NCBI GenBank assembly: GCA_013816805.1 | Contig: JACDDS010000005.1 | Coordinates: forward strand, 1 to 64,000 | DNA length: 64,000 nt | Source of the DNA: Chitinophagales bacterium | GTDB lineage: Bacteria > Bacteroidota > Bacteroidia > Chitinophagales > UBA10324 | Direction of reading: 5' to 3' | Shown here: in pieces, positions 25,474 through 33,997 of the stretch | Position numbering within the stretch: the first letter of the stretch is position 1 | Layout: each line of letters starts with the position of its first letter | Notes under the pieces: model-generated | Databases searched by the model: none | Told to the model about the DNA's origin: nothing | What the model saw: the letters and a program-made list of their open reading frames with translations, nothing else | Translations under genes and position numbers: made by a program

Positions 25474-27072
25474 ATGTTATACCATTTCGGAAGCATTCTT
25501 AACTCTTTCATACTGATTTCGGTTTTAACTTTAATGTTAATGATATCTAAAGGAATAGCCCAGGATCTTCCTCAACACTATGCACTCACCATTACTGCAA
25601 ATGATCTAAAAGACCGTCTCTCCGTTATCGCAAGTGTCGAAATGGATGGAAGAGAAACGGGCACAGCAGGGCAGCGTAGAGCTGCAGATTATATTGCCAA
25701 TTCTTTTAAATCTATAGGTCTTCTTTCTGCCGGCAGCACGATAGGTTATTTCCAGGAGTATCCGCTTTTTACCGATACCATGGTCTCTTCTTCAATAGGT
25801 ATCGGAAGAAAAAAATACTATTATGGCAACGACTTTCATGCTGCGGTTCGCACGAACCAGAGTAAAACCATTCTTGCCCAAAGAGTCATCTTCGCCGGGT
25901 ATGGCATCAGCGATTCAGCATACGATGATTACAAAAATCTTGCTGTAACAGGAAGCATAGTTGTTATTGCTTATGGCGAACCTAAAATCGGTGCGAATTA
26001 CCTGGTCAGCGGAGACGAGACAGCTTCCGGCTGGTCGTTCAGAACGATGTCAGAGAAAAAAGAGGCAGCATTAAAAAAGGGAGCAGCGGGAATTTTTTTC
26101 ATAGATCCGCTTGGATCGCCAGATCCGGATGCAGCAAATACCGAAAAAAAATCAAGCCTCTATTTCAGGCATGAATACACAAGCGCTTCAACGATTAACT
26201 CAGCCTTTATCAGCAGGCAAATGGTGGCAGACCTTTTTGGCAAACAAGCTGCGGATACCTTACTCTCCAGGATGAAACGCGGCGCGCCATTCAGCCAGCA
26301 CGATTATAGAAGTGTCAGTAAAAAAATTTTATTTGATTTTCAAAAAAATACATTTACAATGACTGCCGCGAGCAATGTTTTAGGGATGGTGGAGGGAAGC
26401 GATAAGAAAGATGAATACATTTTTGTTACCGCTCACTACGATCACCTGGGCGATAAAGGAAACGGGAAGATCTACTACGGCGCAGATGACGATGGGTCGG
26501 GAGTAAGTGCCGTGCTTGAGATTGCACAGGCATTTGAAAAAGCAAAAGAAGATGGATACGGCCCGCGCAGATCCATTGTTTTTATGACCGTTTCGGGAGA
26601 AGAAAAAGGATTATGGGGCTCAGAATTTTATACCTCACACCCGGTGTTCCCATTACAACAAACTGATATTGATCTCAATATCGATATGGTGGGAAGGATT
26701 GATCCAAAAAGGGAAGCTGCAGATTCTCTCAACTACGTTTATGTTATTGGTGATGATAAGATCAGCTCTCAATTGAGGCCTCTTTTAGACTCAGTAAATA
26801 ACAGCCATTCAAACATAAATATTGACCGAAAATTCAATGGAAATGATCCGGAACGATTCTATTACAGGAGCGACCACTACAACTTTGCAAAAAATGGCGT
26901 GCCTGTAATGTTTTTCTTTAACGGCACCCATGCTGACTACCATCAAACAACAGACACCGTTAACAAAATAAATTTCGACCTGATGGAAAAACGGACGAGA
27001 TTAATTTTCTACACAGCCTGGGAAATTGCTAACCGGCAAAGTTCTATTGTGCGGGATATTACATTAAAATAG
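25474..27072 (+). CDS. Exported M28 family zinc aminopeptidase
   Basis: A 532-residue secreted metallopeptidase. A signal peptide (LILISVLTLMLMISKGIAQ) is followed by a PA-like insert at about 80-260 and an M28 catalytic domain. Zinc-site motifs are TAHYDHLG (His, Asp), GADDDGSGVSAVLEIA (Asp bridge), SGEEKGLWGSEF (Glu-Glu) and later NIDMVGRID (Asp) and YHQTTDT (His). It would trim N-terminal residues from peptides in the periplasm or outside. Alone in its transcript as far as can be seen. Confidence 0.93.
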   Translation: MLYHFGSILNSFILISVLTLMLMISKGIAQDLPQHYALTITANDLKDRLSVIASVEMDGRETGTAGQRRAADYIANSFKSIGLLSAGSTIGYFQEYPLFTDTMVSSSIGIGRKKYYYGNDFHAAVRTNQSKTILAQRVIFAGYGISDSAYDDYKNLAVTGSIVVIAYGEPKIGANYLVSGDETASGWSFRTMSEKKEAALKKGAAGIFFIDPLGSPDPDAANTEKKSSLYFRHEYTSASTINSAFISRQMVADLFGKQAADTLLSRMKRGAPFSQHDYRSVSKKILFDFQKNTFTMTAASNVLGMVEGSDKKDEYIFVTAHYDHLGDKGNGKIYYGADDDGSGVSAVLEIAQAFEKAKEDGYGPRRSIVFMTVSGEEKGLWGSEFYTSHPVFPLQQTDIDLNIDMVGRIDPKREAADSLNYVYVIGDDKISSQLRPLLDSVNNSHSNINIDRKFNGNDPERFYYRSDHYNFAKNGVPVMFFFNGTHADYHQTTDTVNKINFDLMEKRTRLIFYTAWEIANRQSSIVRDITLK

Positions 27073-27297
27073 TTTAAGGGCTGCAGTTACTTGAGATTTG
27101 TATTTAACCGGAATTGATTATTAAACCTTCTTCAAAGGCCTGAATAGGCAGATAAAAATATAGCAGAGGTATTGTAATAAAAATCCGCTATTTTGATCCC
27201 GATTGCAATAATCATAATTAAATTCATGAATATTTTATGTTGACTTTGCGCAAATTGAACTCAAATAATAACTAACCATTCACGATCATTGTAAACT

Positions 27298-28932
27298 ATG
27301 GATAACGTTTCACCGTCTGTTAGTAAGGGTGCATTACCTACTTTGGTTACTGTATTTTTTTTCTGGGGATTCGTTGCAGCGTCAAATGGCATTTTTATTC
27401 CCTTCTGCAAATCGCACTTTAACTTAAATCAATTTCAATCGCAGCTTATTGATACCTCTTTTTATGGTGCCTATTTTTTCGGATCACTGCTTTTGTACTT
27501 GTTCTCCGCTTTTGCAGGGATTGATCTGCTAAATCGAATTGGATTTAAGCATGGGATAATTTACGGCCTGCTTATGTCGGTAGTCGGCGCCATTGCGCTT
27601 GCCTTTATTTCGATTTCACCAGGTGCTACTTTTGCAATGATCCTGCTCTGCTTCTTTATTATAGCACTAGGCTTCTCTTTACAGCAAACTTCTGCACAGC
27701 CGTTTGCAATTGCATTAGGAAATCCCGCTACAGGTGCTCACCGCCTCAATCTTGCAGGAGGAATAAACTCGCTGGGTACTTTACTGGGGCCATTAGCAGT
27801 AAGCTATGTCCTTTTTGGCGATATGAAAGATGCAGGCGTTGCCACCATCCAATCCATTCAGACACTGTACCTGATTTTAGGAGGTTTATTTTTTGCGGTG
27901 GCAATGTTTTTTCTAACTTCAAAAAAATTGCCCTCCATAAAAAATAATGAGCACGTTGAAAAAAGCAGAAAGGCGACTTCGTTATTACTGGCCATAGCAG
28001 TGCCTACCATCATGCTCTTATTCCTCAACCAGATGTTCAGTGATGATAACAGAGTTTACCTGGTAGCCGGTTCTTTGGTGATTATAATTGGTTTATTATT
28101 TTTTGCATACAGCTCCGCACAAAAAAACAAGGAAGGATGGGGAGCTATGCAGTTTCCTCAATTGGTGCTGGGCATGGTGGCAATATTTGTATATGTGGGA
28201 ATGGAAGTAACTATACAAAGTAACATGGGCGCTTTATTGAGAAAACCTGAGTTTGGTGGCCTGGATGCAAAATATATCTCCCAATTTATTTCATTGTACT
28301 GGGGCAGTTTAATGATAGGAAGATGGACGGGCGCTGTAGCGGTATTTGATTTGAAGAGATCAACTAAAAGACTTCTTACCGTGGTAGTGCCACTCGTAGC
28401 CTTTGCCTTAATTCTTTTTGTAAATGTTATTCGTGGCAATGAAGTGAAAAATCTCTTTGTATATATTATCTGCATTGCAGTATTGATCGGGGCGTTTTAT
28501 TATGCGAATGAAAGGCCGGCTAAAATGTTACTTACGGTTGCATTTCTAGGCACTATTGCAATGTTAATCGGTTTGTTAACCACGGGAACTCTGGGCACCT
28601 TTGCCTTTATAAGCGGTGGACTTTGCTGCTCGGTAATGTGGCCTTGCATATTTTCATTAGGAGTTACAGGGTTGGGCAAATACACCAGCCAGGGCTCAGC
28701 TTTTCTTATTATGATGATTCTAGGTGGTGCTATTATACCACCGGTACAGGGGGTAATTTGCGATTTCGATAGAACCAACCCGAATGGGATAATGGGTATT
28801 TCTTATACGCATTTCTCGTATATAGTACCATTCATTTGCTTTGCATATATGATTTGGCACGCTAACAAAACAAGAGCAATTTTAAAGTCACAGGGTCTCG
28901 ATTACGACCAGCAACTGAGTGGTGGTCATTGA
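27298..28932 (+). CDS. FucP-type sugar MFS transporter
   Basis: A 544-residue major facilitator transporter of the FucP/GluP group that imports monosaccharides with H+ or Na+. Marks are FFFWGFVAASNGIFIPFCKSHF, the acidic helix SQLIDTSFYGAYFFGSLL, LQQTSAQPFAIALGNP and GGINSLGTLLGPL. About twelve or more membrane segments. It is roughly 100 residues longer than typical FucP, with extra helices in the second half (around residues 350-420), an unusual feature. The sugar cannot be told. Confidence 0.88.
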   Translation: MDNVSPSVSKGALPTLVTVFFFWGFVAASNGIFIPFCKSHFNLNQFQSQLIDTSFYGAYFFGSLLLYLFSAFAGIDLLNRIGFKHGIIYGLLMSVVGAIALAFISISPGATFAMILLCFFIIALGFSLQQTSAQPFAIALGNPATGAHRLNLAGGINSLGTLLGPLAVSYVLFGDMKDAGVATIQSIQTLYLILGGLFFAVAMFFLTSKKLPSIKNNEHVEKSRKATSLLLAIAVPTIMLLFLNQMFSDDNRVYLVAGSLVIIIGLLFFAYSSAQKNKEGWGAMQFPQLVLGMVAIFVYVGMEVTIQSNMGALLRKPEFGGLDAKYISQFISLYWGSLMIGRWTGAVAVFDLKRSTKRLLTVVVPLVAFALILFVNVIRGNEVKNLFVYIICIAVLIGAFYYANERPAKMLLTVAFLGTIAMLIGLLTTGTLGTFAFISGGLCCSVMWPCIFSLGVTGLGKYTSQGSAFLIMMILGGAIIPPVQGVICDFDRTNPNGIMGISYTHFSYIVPFICFAYMIWHANKTRAILKSQGLDYDQQLSGGH

Positions 28933-28979
28933 CGATTATTGCAGTAAGCGAGGTGTTAACAGCTGAGCTTTATCCTTTT

Positions 28980-31274
28980 TTATTTTTTAATTGCCTCGGG
29001 TTCATCCCCTTTGTATTGAAATATATAATTGGTAAATCCGGAAGGCGGAATTGTGATAATGCCATGGTTAAACGTAATGCGGTCAGAGGTTTTTTTATTA
29101 TCGAAAAAGTCCATAATCGTTTTCTTCCGGTTGACCAGTATAGCAGCATATTTTTTATTAACTACACCTGCTCCAATTAATTTCATGCATTTCCCCTGAA
29201 CGGTAAATTCCAGCCCACTGTGGTTAGTCAGGCGGTCCAGGTAACGAACGAATGAGGAATCTTTAATAGATAATTTAGTTATGGCCACTGAATCATCTAT
29301 TGACAGTGCCGCCTGTTTTATATTGTTTTGGGCAGCATAAAATTTTTTCTTTGATTCAAAAAATAACATTGCTTCTTTCTCCTTTTCCTCAAAATATTTC
29401 GGCGATATGGTAAGATGTGAATTAGGATGGAAAAACATATACCGTGATATCTTCCGCAATTGACCTTTCTGATCGTCATTTAATGCTGTCTGCATTGGCT
29501 TCCATTCCATCATAATAAAATCCTCTTTATCTTTCTTTTGCTTTTCTACGGATGATGTGTATGGAAAAGCAGGAGGTTTAAGAAAGATATTTGCAATTAC
29601 ATCCCAGATCACATCACGCCAATGGTATTTAGGATTGTTCAGATCGCCGGTGATCGGAAGTGTAATATCTATTTTCCGGTGTAAATTCCTGACAAGGAAA
29701 AGTACGATCGGCATTGGAATATGTTTGGTACCTTCATTTTTTACCTTATCGGCACGAGTAGGGTTTATGATCAGCAGGTGGTTATCGCTGTTGATTTGCT
29801 TGTTCACCACGTTCCATTTTCCGAGTAATTCTATAGTGCCTTTATCGAAAGGATATGAGGAATAAGTAATAGTGTATGGATTAAAAAGAGGCAGCGGAAG
29901 ATCGGTAACGCTGTAATTAAGATGAAAATCTCCGAAGTCATTCGGATTCACATCGAACTTTACATCTACATTTCCAAAGGGATTCAGTTTGGATTGCATT
30001 GTCAAAAACATCCTCTTATTCCGAGTGCTTATGTTGGTTGCTTTTATTTCGATTGGGTTTGCAGTAAGTGAAAATTTTTCCAGGAGGGAGTAATCGGCAT
30101 AGCGCAAATGTGCATTGGTTATGCTGAACTGATCTACACGGTATTGGCTGTTCACGATATTCGCTGCAAGCTCTTTCAGGTAATCAGCTATCAGGAATAT
30201 AATGTTTGTTTGCGGATGCACAGCTTTCGCTTCCTGGATGTTTGCTCCTTTGGCACCGAACATACGCGCAAAATTATCGAGGTAGTCATACTTTTCATAT
30301 TTGATAAATGGGCTGTCGAGTTTCAACGAACTGAAGAAATATTTTTTATCAGCCGGATTTAGAGAATCGATGTTCATTGAAAGTGAGGCAAACGAAACGT
30401 AATCATCGCTTATATTTTTCCCAAAATGAAAATCGCTGATGGCAAATTTTCCATTAGCCAATAAATCCAACTTGCTTCGAACGCTTCCTTTAGCATGGAT
30501 ATCTGCATCTAAGAAGGCGGAAATATTCCCATATTTTGAAAAATCTTTCAGGTACTGTTCCATTATTTTCAGATCAAACCTGGAAACCAAAGTGTGCAGA
30601 TTGTAAACACTGCTCTTCATATTATAGTCTGCAAACCCTTTTACAGAGCCGCTGCCTATACCAGAAATAAAATTATATTCTACATGAGTGGTGTCCACAT
30701 TCCAGTCAAGAGAGGGGCAGGATATATTCACTTTGGTAATGTAATATTTAACAGGAATGGAAAGCTCATTATAGTGGAATTCACTGTTCTTAATATTTAT
30801 GTTCCGAATGCAGTAATGTAACGGGGCTGATGGTTTTGTGGAATCTGTTTTAATAAGATCAGAAAAATTAAACACCGTGGAATCCTGGATTACATTAATC
30901 CATAGTTGGTCGAAGGTTAAAGCGGAGAGTTCATAAGTCTTTGCAAAAAGCTTTCTTACGGTAATGTTTAAGGAAAGATTATTTGTTTTAATAAAAATCT
31001 GCGGACTTTTTTTCTCATACACCCGTAGATCATGTGCATTCACATACCCGCTAAAGGGGTTTACATACAGCCAGCTCATTTCAATTTTGCGGCCTACATA
31101 TTTTTCGCTGTATTTTTCAATTATATATTTGGCAATGGGAGAAATAAAAATGATAACTACCGCGACAAAAATAAATAGTATTAAAAATATAATTAATGCA
31201 TACCTTAAAAAACGATTTTTTATTTTCCTGAAAAGACGCAGCATAAGTTCGCTATAATTCATTTTCCGTGCCAT
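28980..31274 (-). CDS. DUF748 / AsmA-like envelope protein
   Basis: A 764-residue protein with one N-terminal membrane helix (about 26-50, YALIIFLILFIFVAVVIIFI) and a long beta-rich periplasmic region. The C-terminal part has the DUF748 pattern DITLPITGDLNNPKYHWRDV. Relatives of this AsmA-like group bridge the periplasm and help carry phospholipids to the outer membrane or its assembly; that role is inferred. Repeated short beta segments such as FDVNPNDFGDFHLNY are visible. It is convergent with the sugar transporter. Confidence 0.85.
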   Translation of the reverse strand: MARKMNYSELMLRLFRKIKNRFLRYALIIFLILFIFVAVVIIFISPIAKYIIEKYSEKYVGRKIEMSWLYVNPFSGYVNAHDLRVYEKKSPQIFIKTNNLSLNITVRKLFAKTYELSALTFDQLWINVIQDSTVFNFSDLIKTDSTKPSAPLHYCIRNINIKNSEFHYNELSIPVKYYITKVNISCPSLDWNVDTTHVEYNFISGIGSGSVKGFADYNMKSSVYNLHTLVSRFDLKIMEQYLKDFSKYGNISAFLDADIHAKGSVRSKLDLLANGKFAISDFHFGKNISDDYVSFASLSMNIDSLNPADKKYFFSSLKLDSPFIKYEKYDYLDNFARMFGAKGANIQEAKAVHPQTNIIFLIADYLKELAANIVNSQYRVDQFSITNAHLRYADYSLLEKFSLTANPIEIKATNISTRNKRMFLTMQSKLNPFGNVDVKFDVNPNDFGDFHLNYSVTDLPLPLFNPYTITYSSYPFDKGTIELLGKWNVVNKQINSDNHLLIINPTRADKVKNEGTKHIPMPIVLFLVRNLHRKIDITLPITGDLNNPKYHWRDVIWDVIANIFLKPPAFPYTSSVEKQKKDKEDFIMMEWKPMQTALNDDQKGQLRKISRYMFFHPNSHLTISPKYFEEKEKEAMLFFESKKKFYAAQNNIKQAALSIDDSVAITKLSIKDSSFVRYLDRLTNHSGLEFTVQGKCMKLIGAGVVNKKYAAILVNRKKTIMDFFDNKKTSDRITFNHGIITIPPSGFTNYIFQYKGDEPEAIKK

Positions 31275-31361
31275 CCTATAATTTTAAGGTTTACCGGCAG
31301 TATATAAAAGTAATATTAACTGAAAGGTATAAACAAAAGTGAGCCAACTTCTTATATAGAC

Positions 31362-32054
31362 TTATATTCTTGAAATTAGCCGGAAACCTACTCCGTGGTG
31401 GTTTTCAATTTCCACTTGAGGATCTGAAGATAAATATTTTCTTAACTTGGAAATAAAGACATCCAGACTTCTTCCGAGGAAATAATCATCGCTACCCCAG
31501 ACTCTAAGGAGCAGATCGTTGCGCTTCACAAGCTGGTTCATACTTGAACAAAGTGTTTTCAGAACTTCAGACTCTTTCTCCGTAAGCTTTAATTTTTTCT
31601 TTTTAACAGTTAATTCATAATTCAAATAGTCAAAGACACATGCTCCAAAACGAAAAAGCTTTTCTTTAGAATGGGCACTTTTACTCCTTTTTAAGAACAC
31701 TTCAATACGTAAAACAAGCTCTTCAATATTAAAAGGTTTGGTTATAAAATCATCTCCACCGGTTTTAAATCCTTTAATGCGATCTTCCTTTCCGGACTTT
31801 GAAGTGAGAAACAAAATAGGAACTTCCTGATTTATCTGCCTTATTTGTTCTGCCAATGCATATCCATCCATCTTTGGGAGCATCACATCAAGGATGCATA
31901 GATCAAACTTTTCATTGATAAATTTATCCAATGCAGATTTTCCGTCGTCACACACTGTTACATTTAAGCCGGATAATCCAAGAAAATCACGAATCACCGA
32001 TGCGAGGTTTTTATCGTCTTCCACTAATAAAATAGTTGCTTTGGTCAATTGCAT
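31362..32054 (-). CDS. OmpR-type response regulator
   Basis: A 230-residue DNA-binding response regulator. The receiver has the acidic pair VEDD, phospho-acceptor Asp56 in LCILDVMLP, a Thr/Ser at FLTSK and the conserved Lys in FITKPF. The C-terminal half is a winged helix (KLTEKESEVLKTLCS, VFISKLRKYL). It is the partner of the kinase immediately upstream; three bases separate the genes. Targets unknown. Confidence 0.95.
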   Translation of the reverse strand: MQLTKATILLVEDDKNLASVIRDFLGLSGLNVTVCDDGKSALDKFINEKFDLCILDVMLPKMDGYALAEQIRQINQEVPILFLTSKSGKEDRIKGFKTGGDDFITKPFNIEELVLRIEVFLKRSKSAHSKEKLFRFGACVFDYLNYELTVKKKKLKLTEKESEVLKTLCSSMNQLVKRNDLLLRVWGSDDYFLGRSLDVFISKLRKYLSSDPQVEIENHHGVGFRLISRI

Positions 32055-32057
32055 CAG

Positions 32058-33329
32058 TTATATTTTTAGGAGGGGAAACGCGAGAATAACCTCTGTTCCC
32101 TCACCAGGCGAACTTATAATACGAACATTTCCATTGTGATCCTTCATAACCGTTTTTACATAATACAAACCCAGCCCAAAGCCTTTCACATCGTGAACAT
32201 CTCCGGTTGGTACCCGGTAAAAACGATCAAAAATGCGTCTCCGGTTTTTTTTTACAATTCCGATTCCATTGTCCTTCACAATCAATTCTACAAATTGACC
32301 TGCATTTCTGGTGCTTATAAGAATCCGGGGAATTGCTTCATTATATTTAACTGCATTATCAACTAAATTAAAGATTACGTTTGAGAGGTGCATTGCATCT
32401 CCTATAATCATTGAAAAAACAGCCAGGAGTTCATGCTCAATTGCACCTCCTTTGTCAATTGTTAATTGCTCTAAACCAAGTATAGAATTTCTTAAAAAAA
32501 TATTTAAATCAATTTCACTGAATTGATATTTCATTTTCTTCTCATCCCATACTGCAACCTGTAACACCCGTTCCACCTGGTTTTTCAAGCGAAGCGCTTC
32601 CTGCTGAATCAAGTTTGAATATTGCACCACAGAGGATGTTTGTTGTAATATTTCTGATCTGTTCAGCAGTTTAGATGTAACCAGTATGGTAGAAACCGGC
32701 GTTTTAAATTCATGAGTCATGTTGTTTACAAAGTCTTTTTGAATCTGCGATAACTGCTTCTGACGAAGGATGGTGATAAGGGCGAAGGCAAAAAACAACA
32801 CAACCAGCAATAATACAGCTGATGAAAATAGCCATATCCCTAAAGAACCTGTTAGCTGGCTTCCCTTATCCGGAAAATTCACGCTGAAATAATACAGGTC
32901 ATTTTTCCACTGTGGTAGTTCATGTGTAATACGCTCCTTTTCTGATGCAGTGAAAGAAACATAATTTCCATACACTAACTTTTGGTGATTACAATCATAT
33001 ACGCCATATTCAAAATCCATTAATAGACCCCGATTCTTAAATTCAGCTTTGAGCAGCGATTCAAGGGCCTTGGTATCTATTTCGCCATTTACGCTTACAA
33101 CAAAATAATTACCTGATAACTGGTTAACCAATCCGCTGTTGGGAATTTGCTGATTATTAATTGTGAGGATTTGCTCTCCTACCCTTTGTAATGCAGTAAA
33201 TACGTTTTGGTCGAATTCTTTCTCATTCACATCAAAAGCTTTTCGAAACCAGAATATTTGCAGAACAACAATTCCTGTTATGGCAAGCAAAGCCAGAATG
33301 GTAACTATTTGAATACTGCGATTTTGCAT
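32058..33329 (-). CDS. Membrane sensor histidine kinase
   Basis: A 423-residue kinase. Helices at about 8-28 and 163-187 enclose a periplasmic sensor domain of about 130 residues. No HAMP signature is obvious. The HisKA helix is NNMTHEFKTPVSTI with phospho-acceptor His206. The ATPase has NLVDNAVKYN (N box), VKDNGIGI (G1) and GFGLGLYYVK (G2). The response regulator gene follows by three bases, so they form one two-component system. Signal unknown. Confidence 0.95.
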   Translation of the reverse strand: MQNRSIQIVTILALLAITGIVVLQIFWFRKAFDVNEKEFDQNVFTALQRVGEQILTINNQQIPNSGLVNQLSGNYFVVSVNGEIDTKALESLLKAEFKNRGLLMDFEYGVYDCNHQKLVYGNYVSFTASEKERITHELPQWKNDLYYFSVNFPDKGSQLTGSLGIWLFSSAVLLLVVLFFAFALITILRQKQLSQIQKDFVNNMTHEFKTPVSTILVTSKLLNRSEILQQTSSVVQYSNLIQQEALRLKNQVERVLQVAVWDEKKMKYQFSEIDLNIFLRNSILGLEQLTIDKGGAIEHELLAVFSMIIGDAMHLSNVIFNLVDNAVKYNEAIPRILISTRNAGQFVELIVKDNGIGIVKKNRRRIFDRFYRVPTGDVHDVKGFGLGLYYVKTVMKDHNGNVRIISSPGEGTEVILAFPLLKI

Positions 33330-33453
33330 TAATAATTAAATAGGGCAAAAAGCCAATCTACAATTAGAGGATTTTCTAAAAAGAAATTTTTAATCAGGTG
33401 AAGGTTTGGATGTATATAAATTGAATGAAAACCTTGATTTGCAATGCCGGGAT

Positions 33454-33942
33454 TCACCCTTTTACTAAAGATACCCGAGAAGCTAACCAGCTTTCTTTTA
33501 AAGGAATAATCCAGCGCTGGTCAAAATGTTTTTTTAAAGTGATGGTATTGTTAAATACTAAAGTGTCCTCTGTAATTTCTCCATTTTCAATTAACTTATC
33601 GAGGTCATTAAGTGCCGTTACATTTATATTATTTCCTGCTTTCCAGGACACTAACAGGCGGTTAAATAATTGCACCTGGTATTCAGATTCAATAACCTGC
33701 ATAAAGTGCACTGATTTATCTATTGAGCAACCACTTGCCCCGGCATGTGTTTCATCCACCATTAAAACAATGAAGCGGTTGTAAAAAATTTCTCCCTTTG
33801 CCAGAAGGGTTGATCCGTGAGCCGTCCATTCTTTACAAAACAATTTCAAAGCATTATTGATATCGCGAGACTCAGTGTCTGTAAATGCACGATTGCACGT
33901 ATAGATCCAAACCCTGGATTGATCATCGAAATTTTGATTCAT
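33454..33942 (-). CDS. Conserved Bacteroidota protein, sometimes called ABC transporter ATPase
   Basis: A 162-residue soluble protein of a family seen widely in Bacteroidota. Key conserved-looking segments are SRVWIYTCNRAFTD, LKLFCKEWTAHGSTL and IVLMVDETHAGASGCSIDKSVHFM. It has no Walker motifs, so the ATPase name used in some databases is not supported by the sequence. The Asp/Glu/Cys-rich central motif suggests a catalytic or metal site, unproven. It sits 55 bases downstream of the Fe-S oxidoreductase gene, on the same strand. Confidence 0.75.
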   Translation of the reverse strand: MNQNFDDQSRVWIYTCNRAFTDTESRDINNALKLFCKEWTAHGSTLLAKGEIFYNRFIVLMVDETHAGASGCSIDKSVHFMQVIESEYQVQLFNRLLVSWKAGNNINVTALNDLDKLIENGEITEDTLVFNNTITLKKHFDQRWIIPLKESWLASRVSLVKG

Positions 33943-33997
33943 TGAATTATTTATATCGTCAAAGATACTATTAGATACCGGTCATGAAAAATGCTAT

